Assembly: GCA_025144245.1 (NCBI GenBank)
Contig: JALXXC010000001.1
Coordinates: 124,001 to 188,000 of the forward strand
Origin: Corynebacterium sp. p3-SID1145
GTDB taxonomy: Bacteria > Actinomycetota > Actinomycetes > Mycobacteriales > Mycobacteriaceae
Reading direction: 5' to 3'
DNA length: 64,000 bases
Position 1 is the first letter of the stretch, and every line of letters starts with the position of its first letter. The position numbers and the translations under genes are program-made. Below are positions 40,785 through 48,803 of this stretch, in pieces. The notes beneath the pieces were generated by a model. It ran no database searches, was not told the origin of the DNA, and saw only the letters and a program-made list of their open reading frames with translations.

Positions 40785-43283
40785 ATGTTCCGCCCGATCA
40801 CATCGACGTACCGCCTGCAATTGAGGGGATCGAAAGCAGACCCGGCGGGGCGCAGTTTCGGTTTCGCGGACGCCGCAGACCTCGTCCCGTATCTGAAAGA
40901 ACTGGGAGTCTCCCACCTCTACCTGTCCCCGATCTTCACCTCCTACCCGGAGTCCAACCACAACTACGACGTGACGGACCCGACCGTGGTCAATCCGGAG
41001 CTCGGCGGTATCGAGGGGCTGCGCCACCTGGCCGCCACAGCGCACGAGGCGGGGCTGGGACTCATCCTGGATATCGTGCCGAACCACCTCGGCGTGGAAA
41101 CCCCGCAGCTGAATAAATGGTGGTGGGACGTGCTGAAGAACGGGCGCGAATCCGAATTCGAGAGCTACTTCGACATCGACTGGCACGAGGACAACGGCGC
41201 CGGCGGAAAACTCGGCCTGCCGGTGCTCGGGCAGCCGGGCGACGAGGACAAGTTCACGCTGACGCATCTCGACGAGATCGACGAGCCGGTGCTCGCCTAC
41301 TTCGACAACTACTTCCCTCTAGCCCCGGGTTCCTTCGACAGCCTCGACGACGACCCGCGCGAGGTGTACGACCGTCAAAGCTACCGCCTGATGTACTGGC
41401 GCGACGGAGTGATCTCCTACCGCCGCTTCTTCTCCGTTAACGGCTTGGCCGGAATCCGCCAAGAAGACCCGCTGATTTTCGAGCACACGCACCGCACACT
41501 GCGGCAGCTCATCGCGGAAGATCTGATCGACGGGGTGCGCGTCGACCACCCGGATGGGTTGGCTGACCCGTTCACGTACCTCAACCGCCTGCGCGACCTG
41601 ATCGGCGAAGACCGGTGGCTGGTGGCCGAGAAGATTCTCGGTGTCACTGAACCGCTCGACCCGCGCCTCGCCGTCGACGGCACGACCGGCTACGACGCGT
41701 TGCGCGAGCTCGACGGCATCTTCGTCTTCCGCGAAGCAGAGGACTCGCTGAGCATGCTCTCCCTCCAGCAGTCCGGCTCCACGTGGGATGAAGCTGCCAT
41801 CACGGCCGCGGAGCACGAGCTCAAGCGGGACGTCGCCCAGTCCGAGCTCGCCGCGGAGATCCGCCGACTGACCCGCGCCATCCGCCGCGATAATTTCTCC
41901 ACCGCAGGCGCCGATGTCTCCGACGAGGACCTCGAGCGCACCGTCATCGACATGGTCGCGGCCATTCCGGTTTACCGCGCGGACTACATCTCCCTGTCCC
42001 GCCTCACCTCCACCATCGTGGCCGACATGGTGCGGCGCTTCCCGTCCCGGCGGGCGGCACTCGACCTCATCTCCGCCGCTTTCTTGGCTAACGGCGAGGC
42101 GAAGGTCCGTTTCGCCCAGGTATGCGGCGCAGTGATGGCCAAGGGAGTGGAGGACACCCTCTTTTACCGGGCCGGCCGTCTCGTCGCCCTCCAGGAAGTG
42201 GGCGGCGCACCGGGCCGCTTCGGGGTCTCCGCCGCGGAATTCCACCTGCTACAGCAGGAGCGCTCCATGCTGTGGCCGCACGCGATGACCACGTTGACCA
42301 CGCACGACACCAAGCGCAGTGAAGACACCCGTGCCCGCATCATCGAGATCACGGAACGCCACAAAGACTTCGCGGAAGTGGCGCACCAAGTCCACGCTTT
42401 AGTGCCCGCTCCGGACGACGCGACGGCGCACTTCCTCCTCCAGAACGTGATCGGTGTGTGGCCCACCGACGGCGGCGACAGCATGGACAGCGTCCGTGAA
42501 CGGCTCAGGGACTACGCCGTCAAAGCCGTGCGTGAGGCAGGCCTGCGCACCTCCTGGTTCGACAACGACGAGCGTTTCGAAACAGCCATCGTGGATTGGG
42601 TCGACGCGCTTATCGATGGCCCCGCCACCGGCATCATCGACGATTTCGTCGGCGAGATCCACCGAGGCGCCGTGCAACTATCCTTGGGCCGCAAGGTGCT
42701 GCAGCTGATCGGACCGGGCATCCCGGATACCTACCAGGGGCAAGAGTTTTTCGATCTCTCCCTGGTGGACCCGGATAACCGCCGCTTCGTCGACTACGTC
42801 AACCGCACACAGACACTTGGGCAGTTCAAAGAAAGGGCGCTGTCCGGCCACATTCACCGGGAACTGTGCTCCGCGCGCGACGCTGCGCGCGAGGAAGCAC
42901 TCCCCGGCCTCTACCCGCACTTGGTCTCCCTCGCCGACCGCGCGAAGCAAGCCGTCGTGCATGAGGGTGTTTATCTGCGCCGCCAGCACCCCGATATCTT
43001 CCTGCAGGGCGAATACCAGGCAGTCTTCGGTGTCGGGGAGGCCGCCAGCCATCTTGTCGGCATGGCCCGCGGCATCTCCGGTCTCGATGTCGTGGCGCTG
43101 GCCACCCGCCGCCCTCTGGCATTGGAAGATCGCGGCGGTTGGGGCGAGACCACCGTCACACTGCCGGAGGGCACGTGGACCGACCGGCTCACCGGCACGA
43201 CCTTTACCGGCACCGTGCCGGTTCTGGATGTGCTCGACGTGTTGCCGACGGCGCTACTCGTCGCCGAGCACACGGAGAACTAG
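40785..43283 (+). CDS. treY: Maltooligosyl trehalose synthase TreY
   Basis: GH13 enzyme that converts the reducing end of maltooligosaccharides to a trehalosyl unit, later released by TreZ. The 832-residue protein begins TSTYRLQLRGS, has LYLSPIFTSYPESNHNYDV and ILDIVPNHLGVETP. DGVRVDHPDGLADP carries the catalytic Asp, and VAEKILG carries the acid Glu. Family length is about 800. GGAG lies 13 bases before the ATG. A decayed fragment similar to its C-terminal third occurs at 47.7 kb. Confidence 0.96.
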   Translation: MFRPITSTYRLQLRGSKADPAGRSFGFADAADLVPYLKELGVSHLYLSPIFTSYPESNHNYDVTDPTVVNPELGGIEGLRHLAATAHEAGLGLILDIVPNHLGVETPQLNKWWWDVLKNGRESEFESYFDIDWHEDNGAGGKLGLPVLGQPGDEDKFTLTHLDEIDEPVLAYFDNYFPLAPGSFDSLDDDPREVYDRQSYRLMYWRDGVISYRRFFSVNGLAGIRQEDPLIFEHTHRTLRQLIAEDLIDGVRVDHPDGLADPFTYLNRLRDLIGEDRWLVAEKILGVTEPLDPRLAVDGTTGYDALRELDGIFVFREAEDSLSMLSLQQSGSTWDEAAITAAEHELKRDVAQSELAAEIRRLTRAIRRDNFSTAGADVSDEDLERTVIDMVAAIPVYRADYISLSRLTSTIVADMVRRFPSRRAALDLISAAFLANGEAKVRFAQVCGAVMAKGVEDTLFYRAGRLVALQEVGGAPGRFGVSAAEFHLLQQERSMLWPHAMTTLTTHDTKRSEDTRARIIEITERHKDFAEVAHQVHALVPAPDDATAHFLLQNVIGVWPTDGGDSMDSVRERLRDYAVKAVREAGLRTSWFDNDERFETAIVDWVDALIDGPATGIIDDFVGEIHRGAVQLSLGRKVLQLIGPGIPDTYQGQEFFDLSLVDPDNRRFVDYVNRTQTLGQFKERALSGHIHRELCSARDAAREEALPGLYPHLVSLADRAKQAVVHEGVYLRRQHPDIFLQGEYQAVFGVGEAASHLVGMARGISGLDVVALATRRPLALEDRGGWGETTVTLPEGTWTDRLTGTTFTGTVPVLDVLDVLPTALLVAEHTEN

Positions 43284-43314
43284 AGCGACCGGAGGTCCAG
43301 AGTAGGCGCGAGCG

Positions 43315-43902
43315 CTAGTGCGCCTCGCGCAGCAATTCGAAAGCACGGCGCACCAACGCGCGCCCTTCAGAAGCCTCCCTCGGTTCAGGCAGCGCCCGGT
43401 ATGCGTCCACAGCGGTAGCACCCGCGGTGCCCAAGGCGGTGAGGAGAACCTCGGCATCGAACCGTGTTGCTCCGGGAAAACGCCTGCGGATACTTTCGAC
43501 GAGCGGATCCGTGAGATTCTTGACGGCTTCCTTCGCGGGCGGCCAAGACGATCCCAAACGGGCCTGTTCGACCAGGAAAATCAGCGTCGAAGCGGAATAG
43601 AGTCCTGATCCTTCCTCATCGATGGAGTCGAGCACGATCGTCTCGAGCGCTTCCACCGCCGAGAACTCAGGTGGGAGCGCATCGATTTGCTCGGCGATGG
43701 CGCGGAACACCTTGCCCACGAATTCGAGGAGGGCTTCATCGATGTCCGCGAAATAGTTGTGGAAGGTGCGCGGCGACACACCCGCCCGTTCGGACACACG
43801 GGCGACAGTGAGTGCGCTCATCCCGTCCTCGAGGAGCAATGTCGCCGCGGACTCTGAAATCGCGAGACGAGTCGCCGCCTTCTTCTCTTCGCGCATGTTC
43901 AT
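43315..43902 (-). CDS. TetR-family regulator of the mmpL operon
   Basis: 195 residues. The N-terminal HTH covers ALTVARVSERAGVSPRTFHN plus YFADIDEAL. The C-terminal domain is typical of drug-efflux repressors of this group. It begins 3 bases after the mmpL stop and is therefore co-transcribed with it. The palindrome over the mmpL promoter is its probable operator, giving autoregulation. ATG 43896 is an alternative start. Confidence 0.9.
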   Translation of the reverse strand: MNMREEKKAATRLAISESAATLLLEDGMSALTVARVSERAGVSPRTFHNYFADIDEALLEFVGKVFRAIAEQIDALPPEFSAVEALETIVLDSIDEEGSGLYSASTLIFLVEQARLGSSWPPAKEAVKNLTDPLVESIRRRFPGATRFDAEVLLTALGTAGATAVDAYRALPEPREASEGRALVRRAFELLREAH

Positions 43903-43905
43903 GGA

Positions 43906-46272
43906 CTACACCGTAACGGGAGCCTTATCCGCGGCCTGCTCACGGTGAAGCTTCTCGCCCTCAATGTCCAAGTTGGGCAGAGCTTTGTCCAACCACGCCG
44001 GGATCTTCCAGGCGCGGTCGCCGAGCAGGAACATGGTGGCGGGAATCAACGTCATGCGCACGACGAAGGCATCGATCAAAACGCCTGCCGCGAGGGCGAA
44101 GCCCATCGCCTTGATGAACGGCTCGTCGATAAGCATGAATGCGGCGAAGACGGAGATCATGATCAATGCCGCAGCGGTGACGACACGCGCCCCGTGCTTG
44201 AAGCCGTTGGACACTGCGTTTCCGGCCGTCTTGTTCCGGGACACGAAGCCTTCCCGCATGCGTGTCACCAAGAAGACCTGGTAGTCCATCGCCAAGCCGA
44301 AGGTCAGGCCGATGAGCATGATGGGCAAGAACGACAGCAGCGGTTGAGGATCCTCGATCAGGCCGAACTTGCCTTCCTGGAAAATTGCGACGGTGACGCC
44401 GAAAGTCGCCGCCATCGACAACCCGAATCCGAGCGCCGCGATGAGCGGCACCCAGATGGAGCGGAAGACAAGGACCAGGACGATGAACGCCAACCCGAGC
44501 ACGATGGCGATATACGGTACGAGCACGTCCGAGAGCTTCTCCGAGATGTCGTCGAAGATCGGCGTGATGCCAGTGATGCCGAAGGTCGCACCGGTGCTGT
44601 CCTCGAAGGGCTGCTTGAGGTCGCGCAGCCTCTCCAAAGTCGCGGTGGTGGCCTCGTCGGTGGCTCCGGAGTCCGGAGTGATTAGGACCTGAGCCGCGTC
44701 CATATTGTCGGTGGTCTGGACGATCTGGGCGTTGACCACGCCCTCGGTGCCGGAGAACTTCTGCAGGATGTCCTGGTAGGCGCCCATGCGGTCCTGCTCG
44801 GCCACGTTCGCTGTGTCCACGTACGCGACCATCGGGGCATTACGGCCCGGGCCGAACGCCTCGTCGACCATTTCGTATGCGTCGCGCTGCGGCGAACCGA
44901 GTTTCGCCGTGCCGTCGGTCGGCATAGCCAGACGCAGATTGCCGGCGGGAATCGCGAGAATCCCCAGCAGCAGCACGCCCGCGATCAGGTTCAACCAGGG
45001 CCGGGCGCGAATCTGGCGTGCCCATAGCAGGCCCATCGTCGGTTTCTCGTCCTCAGGATCCGGGACCTTCGGCCCCGGAATGCGGATCGCGAAAGCCCGG
45101 GTCCCCAGCAAGCCGAGCAACGACGGCAAGAACGTCAGCGCCACAAGGACAGCGATGAAGACTGTGCCTGCGGCGGCGAGCGCCATTGTGGTCAAGAACG
45201 GGATGCGGATAATCGACAGCGCAGCCAGCGCGATCAGCACCGTGGTTCCGGCGAACACGACCGATCCGCCGGCCGTGCCGAGCGCCATTCCCATTGCGTG
45301 GGCACGGGTGTCCTTGTCCATCTTCCTCAACTCCCGGGCGAGCTCTTTCGGTGAGAGATCGTTCAAGCCGGACGAGGCGATCAGTTCGTTGCGGAACCGG
45401 GCGACGATGAACAGGGAGTAGTCGATGCCCACGGCGAGGCCGATCATGGAGGCGAGCATCGGGGTCATATCCGAAATCGAGTCGGTGAGCAAGGTGCAAA
45501 GACGCACTCCGAGGAGGCCGACACCGACTCCGATCACCGCCGCAATCAGTGGCAGACCGGCGGCAACGAGAGAACCGAAAGTCACCAGCAAGACAATCGC
45601 GGCAACTGCCATACCGATCAGCTCAGATGTCCCGTCCATTTCGCCGGCACCTGAAAAGGCGTTGCCGTTGTACTTGACGGTGAGGTCGGAAGCATCGTAA
45701 CGGTCGAGGATGCCCTTGACTTCCTCGAGATTCTCAGCAGGAATCTCCATCACGTTCGCTTCGTTGAACGTGATGGAGATCGTGCCTGTGCGCTGGTCGG
45801 AGCTGAGCGGGGAGAGAGCGGCGAGGTCTGCGTCGATCTGATCCTGCGGAATTCCCTGGGCGGCCTTCGCCTCGCCCATCTGCTTCGCCATGCCGCCGGC
45901 GGCGAGGACCGGGTTGACCATGCCCTCGGCGCCCTCGGCATCGCGCAGGGCGCCGGTGTCCTTCAAGTCCCCAATCATCTCGTCGACCTGTGCCGACACG
46001 TCAGGATCGGCGAGTGTCGAGCCTTCGGGGGCTTGGACGACGATGGTGCCCGACGGAACGGTCGTGGCGTCCTCGTCAGTGCCGAAGCGCTCGTTCATCT
46101 CCTTCTGAGTGACGGTGGAATCCATGTCGGGCATGCTGAATGTGGGACTCGGAGATTTCGCGAAATTCGCGGCTCCGAAACCGAGCCCGGCGAGAAGGAT
46201 GAGCCATACGGCGAGAAATGGCCAGATTTTCCGGTAGGACCAACTACCTAGGCGGTACAAGAACTGAGACAT
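43906..46272 (-). CDS. MmpL/RND-family membrane exporter
   Basis: 788 residues with two repeated halves, each a helix plus a large outside domain plus five helices, about twelve membrane segments in all. MMPL hallmarks are AVGIDYSLFIVARFRNE in the first half and GLAMDYQVFLVTRMREGF in the second, with the proton-relay Asp-Tyr pairs. Substrate could be a lipid or a drug; the linked TetR gene favours drug or stress induction. ATG 46272 lies 7 bases after a -10 box, so the mRNA is probably leaderless; the longer frame to 46551 overlaps the S4 gene and is rejected. Confidence 0.92.
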   Translation of the reverse strand: MSQFLYRLGSWSYRKIWPFLAVWLILLAGLGFGAANFAKSPSPTFSMPDMDSTVTQKEMNERFGTDEDATTVPSGTIVVQAPEGSTLADPDVSAQVDEMIGDLKDTGALRDAEGAEGMVNPVLAAGGMAKQMGEAKAAQGIPQDQIDADLAALSPLSSDQRTGTISITFNEANVMEIPAENLEEVKGILDRYDASDLTVKYNGNAFSGAGEMDGTSELIGMAVAAIVLLVTFGSLVAAGLPLIAAVIGVGVGLLGVRLCTLLTDSISDMTPMLASMIGLAVGIDYSLFIVARFRNELIASSGLNDLSPKELARELRKMDKDTRAHAMGMALGTAGGSVVFAGTTVLIALAALSIIRIPFLTTMALAAAGTVFIAVLVALTFLPSLLGLLGTRAFAIRIPGPKVPDPEDEKPTMGLLWARQIRARPWLNLIAGVLLLGILAIPAGNLRLAMPTDGTAKLGSPQRDAYEMVDEAFGPGRNAPMVAYVDTANVAEQDRMGAYQDILQKFSGTEGVVNAQIVQTTDNMDAAQVLITPDSGATDEATTATLERLRDLKQPFEDSTGATFGITGITPIFDDISEKLSDVLVPYIAIVLGLAFIVLVLVFRSIWVPLIAALGFGLSMAATFGVTVAIFQEGKFGLIEDPQPLLSFLPIMLIGLTFGLAMDYQVFLVTRMREGFVSRNKTAGNAVSNGFKHGARVVTAAALIMISVFAAFMLIDEPFIKAMGFALAAGVLIDAFVVRMTLIPATMFLLGDRAWKIPAWLDKALPNLDIEGEKLHREQAADKAPVTV

Positions 46273-46273
46273 G

Positions 46274-46309
46274 TTGCAGAGTCTATGCAACTTTGCATAG
46301 CCCGTGCAA
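46274..46309 (-). promoter_or_regulatory. Nested palindromic operator over the mmpL promoter
   Basis: Perfect inner dyad CTATGCAA-CT-TTGCATAG (46283-46300) and outer arms TTGCA (46274-46278) and TGCAA (46305-46309) share one centre. On the minus strand it contains TTGCAC (-35), an 18-base spacer and TAGACT (-10), 7 bases before the mmpL ATG. This is the expected place for binding by the downstream TetR protein. Confidence 0.75.
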
Positions 46310-46340
46310 TTTGAAAAGTGATGTCCCTCTGGTGCGTTAT

Positions 46341-46727
46341 CTACCGCCGCCCGAGTAAGCGGTCGATCTCGCGGCGCTCTTTCTTGGTGGGGCGCCCGGC
46401 ACCGCGGTCGCGCTTGGGCATCGAGTAGAAGTACTCCTTCGGCGGCGGTGGCGGCGAATGGTCGATGTAGCACTGCCGGGCCACCGGAGCCCCGGCGCGT
46501 TTGCGCAGGGTCTGCACCACTTCGTATTCGATGTCGCGGTAGTCCTTCCACGCCTTGACGCGGTCGCCGGGAACAACCTGCGCCGACGGCTTCACCGCGG
46601 CCCCGTTGAGCTTGACGTGCCCGGCGCGGACCGCGTTGGCTGCCTCAGAACGAGTCTTGTACATGCGGACAGCCCACACCCAGGCATCGATGCGGACGGG
46701 GCTCCCTTCGGGTTCAGCGCCGGCCAC
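46341..46727 (-). CDS. S4-domain RNA-binding protein (Hsp15-like)
   Basis: 128 residues. An S4 domain from residue 11 includes VRIDAWVWAVRMYKTRSEAA, AGHVKLNGAAVKPSAQV and GDRVKAW. A basic C-terminal tail ends GRPTKKERREIDRLLGR. Hsp15 relatives bind free 50S subunits carrying nascent chains; that function is inferred. GTG 46727 shares one base with the upstream stop (TAGTG). A remnant of the middle of this gene lies at 49.64-49.70 kb. Confidence 0.88.
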   Translation of the reverse strand: MAGAEPEGSPVRIDAWVWAVRMYKTRSEAANAVRAGHVKLNGAAVKPSAQVVPGDRVKAWKDYRDIEYEVVQTLRKRAGAPVARQCYIDHSPPPPPKEYFYSMPKRDRGAGRPTKKERREIDRLLGRR

Positions 46728-46963
46728 TATTGGACGTCTTGGTGGTTGACGATCTTCTTCACCTTGCTGTAGTTGTACAGCCCGCCCGCCACAGCGACGA
46801 CCATGCCGAGGGAGAACCAGAACCAGAAGGAGGAGAAGATCAGGCCGAGTGCCACACCACCGAGAACACCGCCGCCGACACAGGCGACGCCGTTGCGGGA
46901 GTAGCGCCGCACAGCCTGCTTGCGGGCTTCAATGGGGTTATTCGGGCGAGGCGCGAGAGTCAT
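46727..46963 (-). CDS. Small two-helix membrane protein
   Basis: 78 residues. A basic N-terminus (EARKQAVRRYSRNG) is followed by two adjacent hydrophobic helices, about 28-45 and 46-63, and a short charged tail. ATG 46963 was chosen because the longer frame runs antisense into yigZ. It is coupled to the S4 gene and 10 bases downstream of yigZ. Function unknown. Confidence 0.7.
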   Translation of the reverse strand: MTLAPRPNNPIEARKQAVRRYSRNGVACVGGGVLGGVALGLIFSSFWFWFSLGMVVAVAGGLYNYSKVKKIVNHQDVQ

Positions 46964-46973
46964 GGCCAATAGT

Positions 46974-47618
46974 CTAGCGGGGCCGTTCGACCCACATTGT
47001 TCCCGCCTCGCGTACGGCGGCGGAACCTTGTGTTGCCGCGGCGAGCAGCGCATCGAACTCTTCCCTGCTCCCCGGAATAAGAGCGAAGGTGTAGCGGACC
47101 TGGGCACCGTAAGCCACGTCGACAACATCGATGCCGTGGGTGCGCAATTCCGCCTCGATGCGCCCAGCGTCGGCGTGCGGGAGGTCTACGTCGACCAGCT
47201 CCCGCAACGATTTCTCCGCACGGGGTACCTGCTCCACGGCAGCGCTGACAGATTCGGAATAGGCGTGAACGAGGCCGCCGGCACCGAGTTTCACACCGCC
47301 GAAATAGCGGATCACCACGGCCACCGCCGATTCGAGGCCGGAGCCGCGGAGCACGTCGAGCATTGGTTTACCCGCGGTCCCGGCGGGCTCACCGTCGTCG
47401 CTCGAGCGCTCGATCGGCACCGCACCGTCGACATGCACGATGAACGCGGAACAGTGGTGGCGCGCATCGGGGAATTCATGGCGGGCACGCGCGATGACCT
47501 CCCGCGCTTCCTCCTCCGATTCGGCACGCGCGATCCAGGTGATGAAGCGGGAGCGTTTGATCTCGATCTCGTTCACCGTCGGCTCACCCGAAACAGGCAA
47601 TGAATACGTTGTCACCAT
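46974..47618 (-). CDS. YigZ/IMPACT-family protein
   Basis: 214 residues. The N-terminal UPF0029 domain has KRSRFITWIARAESEEEARE, HHCSAFIV, and SSDDGEPAGTAGKPML followed by RYFGGVKLGAGGLVHAY, all family signatures. The C-terminal ferredoxin-like domain is present. Bacterial members are linked to translation control, but the exact role is unsettled. It lies divergent to the treZ fragment. A collapsed copy is at 49.7-49.8 kb. Confidence 0.92.
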   Translation of the reverse strand: MVTTYSLPVSGEPTVNEIEIKRSRFITWIARAESEEEAREVIARARHEFPDARHHCSAFIVHVDGAVPIERSSDDGEPAGTAGKPMLDVLRGSGLESAVAVVIRYFGGVKLGAGGLVHAYSESVSAAVEQVPRAEKSLRELVDVDLPHADAGRIEAELRTHGIDVVDVAYGAQVRYTFALIPGSREEFDALLAAATQGSAAVREAGTMWVERPR

Positions 47619-47704
47619 CGCCGCACCATATTACTTAGGGCGGAACACATGAAGTTCGATGTATGGGCCCCTCACGCGCACGACACGAAGATCGTGGCGG
47701 AGGG
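47581..47704. repeat. Left copy of 124-bp direct repeat (yigZ start to treZ start)
   Basis: Aligns with 49763-49886 at a constant offset of 2182 with 7 mismatches by eye. It contains the first codons of yigZ (minus strand), the intergenic region and the first 17-18 codons of treZ (plus strand). Confidence 0.92.
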
Positions 47705-47825
47705 CCCTGCCAGCGGCATGATCGCCGGCGACCCCGATCGCCGCCGCTCCATCGACTACGTCAACCGCGCACAGACCCTAACCCAGCTCAGGAAAATCGG
47801 CGAACACTGCGCAGAGCTGCGCTAG
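47649..47825 (+). pseudogene. Chimeric remnant: treZ start fused to decayed treY fragment
   Basis: A 58-codon frame. The first 16 residues (MKFDVWAPHAHDTKIV) equal the TreZ N-terminus. The rest, EGPASGMIAG then DPDRRRSIDYVNRAQTLTQL, matches TreY segments DGPATGIIDD and DPDNRRFVDYVNRTQTLGQF, with about 45 residues between them deleted. Similarity continues past the stop as RDTAEEG-like sequence. The 306-base gap 47619-47924 holds only this remnant and further decayed sequence up to the cassette. Confidence 0.85.
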
Positions 47826-47924
47826 GAGCGCGACACTGCCGAAGAGGGCAGGCCCGTATCCGCCCTCCTGGTCAGTCACCACCTCGGGTCCGCCCGGTGG
47901 GACAGCTAATCACCGCAAAGATCC

Positions 47925-48194
47925 TTAAACGAAGATCACTGCGAGAGTCACGATAATGGTCACGATCACGGCGGCCAGAATGAGCTGCGTCTGAACGGAG
48001 AGCTTCACCGGGGACAGGCCCTGTTGCCAGAAATCGTAGTCCTCGCCGTAAGGGCCGCCATTATGAGCATTCTGCGCCGGGGGCGCAACTTTCGGCCCGT
48101 AGTTGGGCTGGGGCCGGTTCGATGGCGGATCGGGTAGAAGCGCGTCGCCAGAGAAGTTGGCGCTCGGCTCCGGGTAGGTGTTTATGTCAGCCAC
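47925..48194 (-). CDS. Small tail-anchored protein, 89 aa
   Basis: A polar, Pro/Asn-rich N-terminal 65 residues (GGPYGEDYDFWQQGL near 47-61) is followed by one C-terminal hydrophobic helix ending at the last residue (LILAAVIVTIIVTLAVIFV). It would be a tail-anchored membrane protein with a cytosolic or secreted domain. The family is unknown. Its start overlaps the end of the 171-residue gene by 13 bases, so the two are co-translated. It is the last gene of the three-gene cassette on the minus strand. Confidence 0.72.
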   Translation of the reverse strand: MADINTYPEPSANFSGDALLPDPPSNRPQPNYGPKVAPPAQNAHNGGPYGEDYDFWQQGLSPVKLSVQTQLILAAVIVTIIVTLAVIFV

Positions 48195-48697
48195 TTGCGC
48201 TCTCCTATCGCTTCGCGGACGCTAAGTTCGAACTGCTCGGGAGTCATCTCAACGTTGTTCGCTTCCTGTTGGATATCGATCCACTTGTTGAACAGTTCTG
48301 GAATGGTTGCTTCCGGTGCCGGGCTCTGCATCGCGAAATCGAGGGCGTGCAAGATACGCATCAGTCCAGTGCGGTTGAATCCAATCCAGTTCACTTCCCC
48401 GTCCACGGCCTTGAGTGTGAGTGTGAGCTCTTCTGCGGGCCCGTACGGGCGACCACAGAAGCCGGTGAGCCAGGCGTGGTCGATCACTGTCACCTGGCCG
48501 GGCGCAGTGCCAAGAAACAGGCGCGAAGTCGTGCACACGCATGCTGACGTGAACCCGGGAGCACTCGTGAGTGCCACCTCCAGGATTTCCTCTCCAGGCC
48601 CAAGCACCTGCATGACATCGTTCACGACGGCCGGTGCGATCTGGGTGTCGCCACAGCGCTCTAACGCTTTACGCACAAACTCGTTCTCATTGACCAC
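48182..48697 (-). CDS. Putative PH-like-domain protein, 171 aa
   Basis: Soluble protein. Residues about 33-115 look like a bacterial PH/YokE-type fold: GPGEEILEVALTSAPGF, then ACVCTTSRLFLGTA, VTVIDHAWLTGF and LTLTLKAVDGEVNWIGF, all alternating strands. A helical C-terminus follows. GTG 48697 has TAACCT 7 bases upstream, suggesting a leaderless start. G+C is visibly low: 27, 36 and 33 of 60 in the three lines 48241-48420. Recognition of the fold is tentative. Confidence 0.65.
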   Translation of the reverse strand: MVNENEFVRKALERCGDTQIAPAVVNDVMQVLGPGEEILEVALTSAPGFTSACVCTTSRLFLGTAPGQVTVIDHAWLTGFCGRPYGPAEELTLTLKAVDGEVNWIGFNRTGLMRILHALDFAMQSPAPEATIPELFNKWIDIQQEANNVEMTPEQFELSVREAIGERKWLT

Positions 48698-48733
48698 GTG
48701 AGGCAGGTTATCATGCGTATTGCGCCAAATTCG

Positions 48734-48771
48734 TCTCAGAATCTAAGCAATAGTATTTGCTAAAACTGAGA
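48734..48771. promoter_or_regulatory. Inverted repeat in the divergent cassette promoter region
   Basis: Outer arms TCTCAG and CTGAGA enclose inner arms AGCAA and TTGCT around TAGTAT. The two dyads are off-centre by one base. It lies between the divergent 171-residue and DUF1266 genes and could be an operator; TAGTAT could also be a -10 box. Confidence 0.4.
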
Positions 48772-48803
48772 TCCGAGTCTGCTTGTGAGGAAGGAATCCC
48801 CTG

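Noticed and set aside
47663..47956. 97-codon plus-strand frame in the rearranged stretch
   Set aside because: Out of frame with the treZ/treY remnant and Arg/Pro-rich; it is a frame shadow of the remnant.
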